From Tenacibaculum gallaicum (lineage in GTDB: Bacteria; Bacteroidota; Bacteroidia; Flavobacteriales; Flavobacteriaceae): a DNA stretch of 64,000 nt. The translations under genes and the position numbers were made by a program. Under the pieces are notes generated by a model that was not told the DNA's origin, did no database searches, and saw only the letters and a list, made by a program, of their open reading frames with translations. Every line of letters begins with the position of its first letter. The first letter of the stretch is position 1. This document shows positions 52,124 through 62,300 of this stretch, in pieces. Location of the stretch: assembly GCF_003387615.1 (NCBI RefSeq), contig NZ_QUNS01000001.1:863189-927188 (forward strand), in the 5' to 3' direction.

Positions 52124-52541
52124 AATTATTAATTTTAAGTTAATTGCTTACTCTATTTCTTTTTTTTAAGTTTAAAGATTACATTTTCAGCTACCTGCAA
52201 ATCATTAAACTAATAGAAGTTAATAGACTTGTTTTTTTAACAAGTTTCTTAAAATGAGTTGTCACAAATATTAGCTATTTGATAATAAAAAGTAAGGTGA
52301 CTACGTGACTATTTATAAAAAAGGGAGGTACAATTTTAAAATTATACCCCTCTTTGAAGGAGTAATAATTAACTTGTTTTTAAAGAAGAAAGATTTGAGA
52401 ATAAGACTTCTATTTGAAGGAGAGTTTTTATTTTTTAGGACGGCGCATACTTTATAAAAGCATGAACTGATAAAAGAAAACCCTTTGTTCTTTAGTAAAG
52501 AACAAAGGGTTTTCTTTTATAGTTTTTAAGCTCTTTAAAAC
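52124..52541. other. 418-base intergenic region upstream of the peptide cassette
   Basis: No further precursor-like ORF was found on either strand. It contains a small hairpin (ACTTGTT/AACAAGT, 52227-52245) and an imperfect stem at 52319-52355 with an inner AATTTTAAAATT. A direct repeat TTTGAAGGAG lies at 52353-52362 and 52413-52422, exactly 60 bases apart, and a long terminator is at 52472-52518. The promoter of the cassette must be here, but no exact -7 consensus on the reverse strand was found. Confidence 0.5.
52472..52518 (-). terminator. Long terminator after the deoxynucleoside kinase gene
   Basis: Perfect 23-base arms (AAAAGAAAACCCTTTGTTC plus TTTA and complement) surround one central base, flanked by A and T runs. 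It lies 24 bases past the reverse-strand stop of the kinase gene. It would also insulate the peptide cassette downstream. Confidence 0.85.
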
Positions 52542-53156
52542 TTAAAATAATCCATTTATTTGAGCATCTATTCTATCAATAACATAACCTAAGTCTTCTT
52601 GATTATCAACAAAATCTAAATTATCTACATCAATAATTAATAACTTTCCTTTAGTATACTGGCTAATCCAAGCTTCATAGCGTTCATTTAATCGACTTAA
52701 ATAATCGATACTAATAGAGTTTTCATACTCTCTACCTCGTTTATGAATTTGACCTACTAATGTAGAAATATCTGCACGTAAATAAATTAATAAATCAGGT
52801 GGAGTTACCAAGTTTTCCATTAATTCAAATAGAGAAGAATAGTTGCTGTAATCTCTATTTGTCATTAACCCCATTGCATGTAAGTTGGGTGCGAAAATAT
52901 GGGCGTCTTCGTAAATAGTTCGATCTTGAATTATTTTTTTACCAGATTTACGTAGCTCTAGTACCTGACGAAAACGACTATTTAAAAAGTAAACTTGTAA
53001 ATTAAAAGACCAACGTTCCATTTCGGCATAAAAGTCATCTAAATACGGGTTTTCATCAACCGATTCAAAATGAGCTTCCCAATTGTAGTGCTTTGCTAAT
53101 AATTTTGTTAAAGTGGTTTTACCCGCGCCAATGTTCCCGGCAATTGCTACGTGCAT
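52542..53156 (-). CDS. Deoxynucleoside kinase
   Basis: From the ATG at 53154-53156 the product is 204 residues beginning MHVAIAGNIGAGKTTLTKLL (P-loop). The catalytic segment is FESVDENPYLDDFYAEMERW, then IIQDRTIYEDAHIFA (DR motif) and HKRGREYENSISIDYLSRLN (lid). The family phosphorylates deoxyadenosine/deoxyguanosine or pyrimidine deoxynucleosides for salvage. A longer frame to 53246 lacks homology before this Met. It is 91 bases downstream of a response regulator on the same strand. A related kinase domain is fused to FolK at 41015. Confidence 0.9.
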   Translation of the reverse strand: MHVAIAGNIGAGKTTLTKLLAKHYNWEAHFESVDENPYLDDFYAEMERWSFNLQVYFLNSRFRQVLELRKSGKKIIQDRTIYEDAHIFAPNLHAMGLMTNRDYSNYSSLFELMENLVTPPDLLIYLRADISTLVGQIHKRGREYENSISIDYLSRLNERYEAWISQYTKGKLLIIDVDNLDFVDNQEDLGYVIDRIDAQINGLF

Positions 53157-53247
53157 AATTATTTGTTGTAAAGTGTTTTTTAATATTGCTGGCACTGCCA
53201 GATTAGGGGACGGTAAAATTACATAAAAAAAGGAACTCATAAACAAT

Positions 53248-53928
53248 TTAACAGATCAATTTATAACCATAGCCTCTTATGTTTATAATTTGAATATTCT
53301 CATCGTGTTTTAGCTTCTTTCGTAACTTGGAAATAAAAACATCCATACTTCGAGCATTAAAAAAATCGTCATCTCCCCATAACTTTTTTAAAATAAAAGA
53401 CCTGTCTAAAACTTCATTTTTCTTTTGTGATAGGTGGAATAGCAACTCTGACTCTCGATGTGTTAACTTCTTACAATCATTATTAAAAGACAAAACTTGC
53501 TTGGTGTAGTTAAAAGTATAATTACCAATGTTAATTGCGTCGTAGTTCTTTTTTAATTCAACTCTGTTTAACAATGAGTGAATACGAACAATTAATTCTT
53601 CCATTGAAAAAGGTTTTTTAAGATAGTCATTTCCACCGTGCTCAAAACCTTCAACAACATCTTTAGCTTGCGATTTTGCAGTTAAAAAAATAATAGGAAG
53701 ATGTTTGTTCTCTTGTCGAATCTCTTTAGCTAGTGTAAAACCATCTTTTTTAGGCATCATTACGTCTAAAACTAAAATATCAGGAGGGTTTACTTGATAA
53801 ATTTCATAAGCTTCTTCTCCATTAAGAGCATGAAACACTTCAAAATTTCTAGTTTCCAAACTTTCTTTTACAATTTGTCCTAAACTAGGTTCGTCTTCTG
53901 CCAACAACACTTTAATAGTTTTACTCAT
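53248..53928 (-). CDS. OmpR-family response regulator
   Basis: The 226-residue protein has a receiver domain with LLAEDEPSLG, phospho-acceptor D55 in ILVLDVMMPKKDGF and IIFLTAKSQAKD (conserved Thr and Lys). A winged-helix OmpR/PhoB domain (about 130-226) has LTHRESELLFHLSQKKNEVL and FNARSMDVFISKLRKKLKHD. It is activated by the adjacent sensor kinase, whose gene overlaps its start by 8 bases. A set of TTAAC repeats next to the kinase gene is the likely binding site. Confidence 0.95.
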   Translation of the reverse strand: MSKTIKVLLAEDEPSLGQIVKESLETRNFEVFHALNGEEAYEIYQVNPPDILVLDVMMPKKDGFTLAKEIRQENKHLPIIFLTAKSQAKDVVEGFEHGGNDYLKKPFSMEELIVRIHSLLNRVELKKNYDAINIGNYTFNYTKQVLSFNNDCKKLTHRESELLFHLSQKKNEVLDRSFILKKLWGDDDFFNARSMDVFISKLRKKLKHDENIQIINIRGYGYKLIC

Positions 53929-55513
53929 TATTTAAAACAATTTTAAAAAGGGTATTATTCGGTTTTGAAATTAAGGATATAACACCTTTATGTTTTTCAA
54001 TAATCTTTTTAGTATAATATAAGCCTATCCCAAAACCTTTTACATCATGGGTGTTTCCTTTTGGAATACGGTAAAACTGATCGAATATTTTTTCTTGTTG
54101 ATTTTTGTCAATTCCCTTACCGTTGTCTGCTACAGTTATTTCAATGGCATTTAATACCTGATTAATATGTATTTCTATAATTTCGCCACCATATTTAATA
54201 GCATTGTCAAGTAGGTTAGAAATAGCATTTTCAAAATGAAACACATCAATATTTGTGATTATTTCGGATTTGTTTGATGAGAATTGAATTGTTTTTTCTG
54301 AGTTAGTAAACTGATGTTTTTTAGCGTTATTTTCTATCAATTCAACTAAATTGATAGGTTCTTTCTTTAAAAGTAATTTTTCACTATCAAGTGTAGCTGT
54401 TTCTAATAATTTTTCCACCATTAAATGAAGTTTTTCTATCTGTACAGATGAAATAGAAATATATTTTTTAGTTTTTTCCTTATCATTTATAGCATTAAAA
54501 TTATTAATAGCTTCTAGTGCAGTTGAAACGGTAGTTATAGGTGTTTTGAATTCGTGAGTAATGTTGCTAATTAAATCATTTTTAATTTCAGCAAGTTCTT
54601 TTTGTTGATTGATAACTTTTAATAAGTAAAATAGACTTGTAACAACAGCCAATGAAAGTAAAAGAGATAGTATAATTCCTGTCGAACTTCTTTTAAGAAT
54701 TTCACTTGATGGGTTCTCATACAATAGGGTTAGCTTTTCATTACTTTTAACATAAGTAGACTTAGCATCGCTTTGTAGGTTTAGTGTAGGTACTCCTTCT
54801 TTTTTTGATGAATAAAATAAAGTATCATGTTTAAAATGATTTAAGTAAAAAGGAGTTGAAATGCCTTTAGTCGTTAATTGTTTTTTTATAATAGAATCCA
54901 GTTTCACATGATCCAAAGAATCATTTTGAACAGAAATAAAAATGGTTTGTAATCCTTTTATTAATTTTAAGCTATCTGTAGCCCTCTTACCTTTAAAAAC
55001 TTTTACTTCTTTAATTCCTGAAGAATCAAGATGAATACCAGATGTATGATCTTTATTAAATTGAGTAATCTGGGTGATTTTAGAATACTTTTTAGGAGTA
55101 GAGTCGTTAATCTCATGCTTCATATCATTAAGAAGTGAGTCAACAAAATAAGAGTTCATTTTTTTAAACTCTTTCGGGTTGTCAGTTCTAATATCAAAAG
55201 AAGAAATTTTAAACTGTATACTGTCCTTTTTTTTCTCTATTTGAGAAGAAAAAACTTCTTTCCAAATGTTTTTGTCGTTAAGGTTGTTTTTTGAAGTTGC
55301 TTTTCTAGATTCTACTATTGCAAAAAAGTTTTGCTTAGTTAAAGCAGCGTAATATTCTTCAACAGCATTATCTAAACTTAATTGAATTTCATTTATAACA
55401 CGTTGCTTGTTTTGTTGATAGTTTTTGTAGTTCCAATAAAACTGTATCAGAATTGTAGCAATAATTGTAGCGCTAATTAAATATAATATCCAACGATGTT
55501 TTCTTGTATTCAT
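53921..55513 (-). CDS. Sensor histidine kinase
   Basis: The 530-residue protein has a membrane helix at about 8-28 and a sensor region of about 250 residues in the periplasm with no recognised fold. A second helix is at about 278-299. The HisKA domain has H320 in ISNITHEFKTPITTVSTALE. The ATPase domain has ENAISNLLDNAIKYGG (N box), VADNGKGIDKNQ and KGFGIGLYYTKKII. The gene is divergent from the GLPGLI gene, and a signal connected with that protein and its outer-membrane partner is plausible but unproven. Confidence 0.94.
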   Translation of the reverse strand: MNTRKHRWILYLISATIIATILIQFYWNYKNYQQNKQRVINEIQLSLDNAVEEYYAALTKQNFFAIVESRKATSKNNLNDKNIWKEVFSSQIEKKKDSIQFKISSFDIRTDNPKEFKKMNSYFVDSLLNDMKHEINDSTPKKYSKITQITQFNKDHTSGIHLDSSGIKEVKVFKGKRATDSLKLIKGLQTIFISVQNDSLDHVKLDSIIKKQLTTKGISTPFYLNHFKHDTLFYSSKKEGVPTLNLQSDAKSTYVKSNEKLTLLYENPSSEILKRSSTGIILSLLLSLAVVTSLFYLLKVINQQKELAEIKNDLISNITHEFKTPITTVSTALEAINNFNAINDKEKTKKYISISSVQIEKLHLMVEKLLETATLDSEKLLLKKEPINLVELIENNAKKHQFTNSEKTIQFSSNKSEIITNIDVFHFENAISNLLDNAIKYGGEIIEIHINQVLNAIEITVADNGKGIDKNQQEKIFDQFYRIPKGNTHDVKGFGIGLYYTKKIIEKHKGVISLISKPNNTLFKIVLNNE

Positions 55514-55551
55514 GTTTCAAAGATAAAGTGTTAAAGTGAATAAAAAACATG

Positions 55552-55579
55552 GTTAACACTCGTTAACACTCATTAACTC
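55552..55579. promoter_or_regulatory. Tandem TTAAC repeats, probable response-regulator site
   Basis: GTTAACACTC is present twice in a row (55552-55561, 55562-55571) and followed by ATTAACTC. TTAAC therefore occurs three times at 10-base spacing, on one face of the helix. Direct repeats of this spacing are typical of OmpR/PhoB-type regulators. The site is between the histidine kinase start (55513) and the GLPGLI start (55634). Confidence 0.6.
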
Positions 55580-55633
55580 AAAAAGATAATATAGCTAAGC
55601 ATATTTGTAGTATTGAATTTAAAAACTAAAGAA

Positions 55634-56467
55634 ATGAGAAATATCACACTATTAATATTGTTGTTAAGCGCATCAATGTTTTCGCAAAATTTTCAAGGAA
55701 AAGCTATCTATAAGACACATCGAAAAATTGATCTTAAAATAGATAATAAAAAAGGAGCGCCAAACTCTGAAATGCAAAAAAAATTGCAAACACAATTAAT
55801 GAAGCAGTTTCAGCAAACATATACGTTAAACTTTGATAAGTCAATATCTACATACAAACAAAATAAAAAGCTTTCTTCACCACAAGCTCAAGTAGGAGGA
55901 GTGCAAATTCAAGTGATGGGTAGTGGAGGAGGAACTGATGTTTTGTATAAAAACATAAAGGATAAAAGCTATATAAACAAAACTGAGATTAGTGGTAAAC
56001 GTTTTTTAATAAAAGACAAGTTAGAGAACTTTGATTGGAAAATGACCGGAGAAACTAAGAATATCGGAAATTATACTTGCTATAAGGCTACTAAAACGAG
56101 AAAAGAAACCAGAACTTCAATGTCTATGACAGATGGAGAAACAGAAGAAAAGAAAGAAGAGATAACTATTGAAACTGTAGTATGGTATACTCCTGAAATT
56201 CCCATAAGCAATGGTCCAGGACAGTTTTGGGGATTACCAGGGTTAATTTTAGAAGTACAAGATGGAAAACAAACGATTGCGTGTACAGAAATCGTTTTAA
56301 ATCCGTCAGAAAAAATAGAAATAAAAGAGCCAAAAAAAGGGAAGAAGGTTACTCAAAAAGAATTTGATAATATAATAGATGAACATACGAAGGATATGAT
56401 GGAGCGTTTCAAAAACAAAAGAAAAAGTAAAGACGGAAACTCTTTTCAAATAGAAATACAAGGGTAG
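55634..56467 (+). CDS. GLPGLI family protein
   Basis: From the ATG at 55634 the product is 277 residues with signal peptide MRNITLLILLLSASMFSQ, then NFQGKAIYKTH. It has the family's name motif in GPGQFWGLPGLILEVQDGKQ, preceded by VVWYTPEIPISNGP. GLPGLI proteins are secreted or periplasmic proteins of Bacteroidota with unknown function, very often next to a TonB-like outer membrane receptor, as here. The longer TTG start at 55613 has no signal peptide at its beginning and is rejected. The Met-rich, Lys-rich C-terminus is not specific. The receptor gene follows after 88 bases. Confidence 0.88.
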   Translation: MRNITLLILLLSASMFSQNFQGKAIYKTHRKIDLKIDNKKGAPNSEMQKKLQTQLMKQFQQTYTLNFDKSISTYKQNKKLSSPQAQVGGVQIQVMGSGGGTDVLYKNIKDKSYINKTEISGKRFLIKDKLENFDWKMTGETKNIGNYTCYKATKTRKETRTSMSMTDGETEEKKEEITIETVVWYTPEIPISNGPGQFWGLPGLILEVQDGKQTIACTEIVLNPSEKIEIKEPKKGKKVTQKEFDNIIDEHTKDMMERFKNKRKSKDGNSFQIEIQG

Positions 56468-56555
56468 TCTTATTGTATTGAATTTAAACTCTAGTTCTTA
56501 CTCACAGTAAGGTTATAGTTTTAAAGGAGAGTCTACTTAATAATAAAATCATGTA

Positions 56556-59342
56556 ATGAAAAAAATATTATTCATAGCTATTTGCATAGCTACCTGGACT
56601 GCTAATGCCCAAATTACACTAAAAGGAGTAGTGAAAGATAGTATTGGAGCCCCACTAGAAATGGCAAATGTAATTGCTATAAACAAAACAACTAAAAAAC
56701 TAGATTCTTATGGTTTCACGGATGCTAAAGGGAATTATAAATTAAATCTAACTAAAAATGCTGCCTATAGTATAAAGGTAAGTTATATAGGTTTGAAAAC
56801 GGTAGAAGTTGATGTAGAAACAAAAGATAGTAACTTATTTAAAGATCTTGTTTTACAGGTAGATGATAGTTTAGATGAAGTAAATATTACTTATACAATG
56901 CCTGTAACTGTTAAAGGTGATACAATAGTGTATGATGCAGATAGTTTTAAAAGCGGAACTGAAAAAAAGCTAGGAGATGTGCTTCAAAAACTACCAGGAG
57001 TTGAAGTAAATGATGATGGTGAAATTGAAGTTGAAGGGAAGATTGTAAAAAAGGTGATGGTTGAAGGAAAGGATTTTTTTGATGGAGATTCTAAATTAGC
57101 GACTAAAAATATCCCTGCAAATGCAATAAATAAAGTTCAGGTACTTAAAAATCATAGTGAAGTAGGGCAAATGAGTCGTGTTACTGATAATGAGGATAAC
57201 GTTGTTATAAATATTAAATTAAAAGAAGGAAAAAAGAACTTTTGGTTTGGAGAAGTTGCTGCTGGTTTAGGATTAGGTATGGAAGATAGTCGGTATATAG
57301 CACATCCAAAGTTATTTTATTATAGCCCTAAGTATAGTTTAAACATTATAACTGATGTAAACAATATTGGAGAAGTGCCTTTTACAATGAGAGATTATTT
57401 TAAGTTTACAGGAGGCTTTAGACAGTTTGGAGATAATAACGGAACAAACTTTAATGTAGGATCTAACGATATTGCTTTCTTAACTTTAAGAAATAATAGA
57501 GCGAAAGAGATTGAATCAAAATTTGGTGCTTTAAACTTTAGTTATTCTCCAAAGAAAACTTGGGATATTAGTGGATTTGCTATCTATTCAGGAAATGAAA
57601 CAGATATGGAGGAAACTACGCAACGTGTATATTCAAATGCTGGAGTTGATATAAATAACCTGCCTCCATATGATGAGAATAATCCGTCTTCAATAAAGTA
57701 TATTGATACCGAACAAACACAAGATGTAACAAATCAAAAAAGTGATTTAGGTTTGTTTAAAATAAGTTCAAGTTATAAGCCAAATGTAAACAACCAATTT
57801 GATTATGATATTTTTGCTAAGGTTTCAAAGCAACAACAACTACAAACAACATTATCATCAAGAATATATTTAAATGCAGATGATGAGGTAGTGCCTATTC
57901 ATCAAGTTTCAGAGCAAAGCCCGTTTTCAATTAATCAAAACTTAAATTATTATTATACCTTAAATGATAAAAATATTTTTGCTTTTGAGGCGCAACATTT
58001 ATGGCAAAATGAAGATCCGTTTTACAATGCTGAACTGGAAAAGTTGTCTTTTTATAACTTGTTATCATTAACAAATGTTAATCCAAATCTAGGGGATCAT
58101 AATTTATTTAATGTAAGTCAGAATAAAAGAATAAAAACAAACAAGTTAGATGCGAAATTAGATTACTATTATGTACTTAACTCTAAAAGTAATTTAAATA
58201 TAACTTTGGGTGCTACCTTAAGTAATCAAGAATTTAACTCAACTATTTTTGAAGTTTTAGAAGGAAATAAAAATGAAATTACTGAATCCAATACAGTTAA
58301 CGACGTAGATTTTTCTTTTGATGATTTGTATATGGGTTTGCATTATAAATTCATAACAGGTATTTTTACCTTTAATCAAGGTTTTACATCACATAACTAC
58401 GTTTCTAAAAACACCCAATTAGGGTCAGTCTATGAAAATAGTTTTACTAAACTTTTACCAGATGCTTCGGTAAAAATTAACTTAAAAAAATCAGAGACAC
58501 TACGTTTAAACTATGCCATGCAAACTAGTTTTACTGATGTAAATAAATTAGCAGAAGGTTATGTTTTTAATAACTACAATAGTTTATATTCAGGGAATAG
58601 AACTCTTGATAACTCATTATACCATAATATAAATTTGAATTATTTTAGTTTTAATATGTTTAATTATACCAATGTTTTTGGGGCAATCAACTATAGTAAA
58701 CGTATTAGAGAAATTAAGAGTAATACAGAGTTTATTGATGTTAACCAAGTAAGAACTTCGGTAAACTCTGCTTTTCCTGATGAGTCTATTTCAGTAAGAG
58801 CAAATTTTCAAAAGAGTTTTAGAAAGTTTAAACTACGATTAGGAGGTAATGTATCTTATGGAAAATCGAATAGTTTAATAACTGATCGACAAACGAATGA
58901 AACAAGAAATAGGTTAGCGAAAACATTTTCTCAAACATATACCTCAAAATTTAGTACAAACTTTAAAGAAGCTCCGAATTTTGATGTAGGTTATAACGTG
59001 TCTATAAACAATTCAGATATTGGAGGAGTTGAAAACACTTTTACAACCCATAGTCCGTATATAAATTTTGATGCTTTTTTCTTAAAGGAATTTATTTTTA
59101 CATCAAAGTATACCTATAATAGCGTACTTAATAATGGTAAAACAATTGATAGTTATGGTTTCTTAAGAGCAGATATTACGTATCAGAAAAAAGACAGTAA
59201 ATGGGAATATAAAGTTGGAGTTACCAACTTATTAAATTCAACAGGATTGAATCAGAATAGTAGTAATGATATTTATGTGAGCAATTCTTCGTATGTAATT
59301 CAGTCTAGAATAGTAATGTTTACAGTAAAATATAATTTGTAA
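56556..59342 (+). CDS. TonB-dependent-receptor-like outer membrane beta-barrel protein
   Basis: The 928-residue protein has a signal peptide (MKKILFIAICIATWTANAQ) and a carboxypeptidase-regulatory-like domain (about 20-110: TLKGVVKDSIGAPLEMANVI, TDAKGNYKLNLTKNAAYSIK). A plug-like region has VKGDTIVYDADSFKSGTEKK, DVLQKLPGVEVNDDG and DNVVINIKLK. A large barrel of about 650 residues ends IVMFTVKYNL. Barrels of this group often pair with GLPGLI proteins. No TonB box is clear, so energy-coupled uptake is uncertain and the ligand is unknown. It is followed by a terminator. Confidence 0.88.
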   Translation: MKKILFIAICIATWTANAQITLKGVVKDSIGAPLEMANVIAINKTTKKLDSYGFTDAKGNYKLNLTKNAAYSIKVSYIGLKTVEVDVETKDSNLFKDLVLQVDDSLDEVNITYTMPVTVKGDTIVYDADSFKSGTEKKLGDVLQKLPGVEVNDDGEIEVEGKIVKKVMVEGKDFFDGDSKLATKNIPANAINKVQVLKNHSEVGQMSRVTDNEDNVVINIKLKEGKKNFWFGEVAAGLGLGMEDSRYIAHPKLFYYSPKYSLNIITDVNNIGEVPFTMRDYFKFTGGFRQFGDNNGTNFNVGSNDIAFLTLRNNRAKEIESKFGALNFSYSPKKTWDISGFAIYSGNETDMEETTQRVYSNAGVDINNLPPYDENNPSSIKYIDTEQTQDVTNQKSDLGLFKISSSYKPNVNNQFDYDIFAKVSKQQQLQTTLSSRIYLNADDEVVPIHQVSEQSPFSINQNLNYYYTLNDKNIFAFEAQHLWQNEDPFYNAELEKLSFYNLLSLTNVNPNLGDHNLFNVSQNKRIKTNKLDAKLDYYYVLNSKSNLNITLGATLSNQEFNSTIFEVLEGNKNEITESNTVNDVDFSFDDLYMGLHYKFITGIFTFNQGFTSHNYVSKNTQLGSVYENSFTKLLPDASVKINLKKSETLRLNYAMQTSFTDVNKLAEGYVFNNYNSLYSGNRTLDNSLYHNINLNYFSFNMFNYTNVFGAINYSKRIREIKSNTEFIDVNQVRTSVNSAFPDESISVRANFQKSFRKFKLRLGGNVSYGKSNSLITDRQTNETRNRLAKTFSQTYTSKFSTNFKEAPNFDVGYNVSINNSDIGGVENTFTTHSPYINFDAFFLKEFIFTSKYTYNSVLNNGKTIDSYGFLRADITYQKKDSKWEYKVGVTNLLNSTGLNQNSSNDIYVSNSSYVIQSRIVMFTVKYNL

Positions 59343-59383
59343 AAACACAAAGCAACCCAATTTTGGATTGTTTTGTGTTTTTT
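59341..59383. terminator. Terminator between the receptor and the convergent protease gene
   Basis: AAAACACAAA and TTTTGTGTTTT form the outer stem and CAA/TTG pairs lie inside with mismatches. T-runs on both strands would let it serve both convergent genes. Confidence 0.7.
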
Positions 59384-59397
59384 AGATTTAAAAATAG

Positions 59398-62300
59398 TTA
59401 TTTAATAGCTATTTTTCTTGTTACTTGTTTACCAGCATTTTCAATTTGTAAAAGGTAAAGTCCGCTAGCAGTTTTAGTTAATTGTACTTTTTCATTAAAT
59501 TGACTAGAAACAGTTGAGAACTTTTGTGTTTCAAGTAATCTTCCTCTAAAATCAAAAAGCCTAATAATTGTTGATTCTTTGTCTTTTACCTTGAAGTTTA
59601 CCGTTACTTTTTTATCTAAGAGAGTGGGAATTGGACCTATTTTTAAATCATCAAACAACGTATTGTCTGTAGCAAAGCTTTCTTGAATAGTAATAGTATA
59701 ATCTTCGACCTCACCATTAAAGTTTAATCCACAAGAGTTAGGATTGCTAGTTGACCTTGTAGAGATTCTCATAGTTGTAGAACCTAAAGGTGCATTTTCA
59801 GGTACGGAAACAGAAAGCGTGTTAGAAGAAGTTAAATCATAAGTTTCATCAGCGTCAAATATACAGTTTTGGTTCCAGTCTATCCAAGCAAAAGTATTTA
59901 TGTCGCTGTTCCCAGTTGTGTTGATAGTAGTTGTTAAATCGTAGCTTTCACCTCTAACTACTTGCGTCGTTATTGATTTAAAATCTGAATACCCATTTGT
60001 TTTATTTGAATCATTATTGATACTATTAAAAGTAACATTCGTAATGCTTAATTGTGACTCAGTATTACCAGAAGAATTACATAGGTTATCATTTACGTTT
60101 AAAAGTATATCTACTGACTTGGTCATTGAACCTGATGTAGCAGTAACAGTAACTGTATAATCACCTATGGCAACATCCGTTAAGTTGGTTACTGTTAAAG
60201 TAAATTTTCCACTACTATTTATATTAGTAGGGCTCAACGTTGCAGTTGAATTTGTTGGAATTCCTAAATAAGAAAGGTTAACAGTTTCATTAAAACCATA
60301 GAGAGCAGTATAATCAAAATCAAAAGTTATTTCATTAGTCGCTTGTTTACATACAGACATATCTCCAGTACTGTTTGAAATAGAGAAAGTAGGTTCTAAA
60401 ACAGTAATAGTATAGTCTTCTGCTTCACCATTAAAACTCAGTTCACAAGAATTTGGATTACTATCTAACTTTGTAGAAACCCTCATAATTGTTGGCCCTG
60501 TTGGAATACCTTCAGGAACAGTAACAGAAATAGTATTAGATGAGGTTAAGTCATAGGTTTCATTAGCATCAAAAACACAATTTTGGTTCCAATCAATCCA
60601 TGCAAATGTTTTTATGTTATTATTTCCATCAGTATTGATAGAAGTAGTTAAATTATAGTTTTCACCTCTAACAACGTCTGTGCTTTGGCTAGTAAAGTCT
60701 GAATAACCAGTTGTTTTGGTAGAGTTATTGTTAATACTATTAAAAGTAACATTAGTAATACCTAATTGAGATACAATATTACCAGAAGAATTACAAAGAC
60801 TATCGTTTACGTTTAATAGTATGTCTACAGATTTGGTTATTGAGCCTGATGTAGCAGTAACTGTAATTGTGTAATCTCCTTTAGTAACCTTTGTAAGGTC
60901 TGTTACAGTTAAGGTAAACTTTCCGCTAGTATTAATTGTAGAGTTGCTTAATGTAACTATAGAATTAGCAGGAGCTCCAGAGTAAGATAAATTAACTGTT
61001 TCATTAAAACCGTACAAAGCATTATAGTTAAAATCAAAAACTAGCTCATTTGTAGCTACGTTACATACAGAGATGTCTCCAGTATTATTAACTATTGAAT
61101 AAGTAGGCGCTGTTGGGAAAATTGTTAAGTTGGTGTTATTAATATTGTAAAAAATGTTATCTGCTGCTTCAACTAATATTCGAGCATTAGTTGTGGGAGT
61201 ATCAGGTATAACAATGTCTTCTGAACCGTCATTTGGTGTATTGCCTTTTAAAGTAATAGGAAAAGTAAGTCCTCCATCTGTTGAAAGTTTTATATTTACA
61301 TTAGCACAATTAATAGGAGCTTGGTCTGTAGCTCCTTTACTCCAAGTAATAGTTTGAGTAGAACTAGCTCCCCAAGATACAGCAGAACTAGGGCTAGTAA
61401 CGGTAAAAGCCTCAGCATCTATAATATTAATTTTCATATCATCTCTAGCAGAGTTACCTCCTCCAGCATGATTATCTCTTACTGTAAAGGCAAAGTCTAA
61501 TTCTCTAGCAACTGATGGTAAAACCTCCCATTCTGTAGAAGTGTTTCCGCTTAAAACTGTTGAAAGAGCAGGGAAATATCTATCTGGAGACTTTGAAGGA
61601 GATAATGACCTGAACATAGGTCCTCCAGTATTTGTAGGTAATGGAGACATTGTTGCGGTTTCATTATCAATTTGCTCCCAGGTATATGTCAAAGAAGATG
61701 TTCCGTCAGCATCAGTAGCTTGTCCTTTCAAAACAAAAGGAGTAGATTTAGGAATACTTACATCATTTCCAGCGTTAGCAGTCGGAGCGTTGTTCCCAAT
61801 GTTTGTTGAGGTAGCACAACTTCCTGTTCCTTGTACATGGCTCCACATTTGGGCTATACTAACAGCGTGAAAATAATCGTCACTTACATTTTGTACATTT
61901 GGTGAACAGATACCGGCATACCCCATAATTGTAGAACCGCTTCCAGGTTCAACAGCTGTACTAGTACTTCTGTTCCCATCACAAGAGTTGTTAAATGTAT
62001 GAGTAGCTCCGAATTGATGTCCAACTTCATGAGCAACATAGTCTATGTCGTAGGTATCACCTATAGGTCGGCTTCTTCCAGTAACCCCTTGAGCTTTATA
62101 GTTAGTAGCGCAAACAGAGTTTAGTTGAGCCAAACCTCCGGCACCAGTACTAAATGTATGCCCAATATCGTAATTAGCGTCACCAATAATGTTGTCACAT
62201 TTTACCTGACTTTCATCAATTAAAGTATTAGCATTATCATTGGTTAATCCATCAGTATCAGCATCTAAGAAAATTAAGGAATCATTATTATCAACAATAA

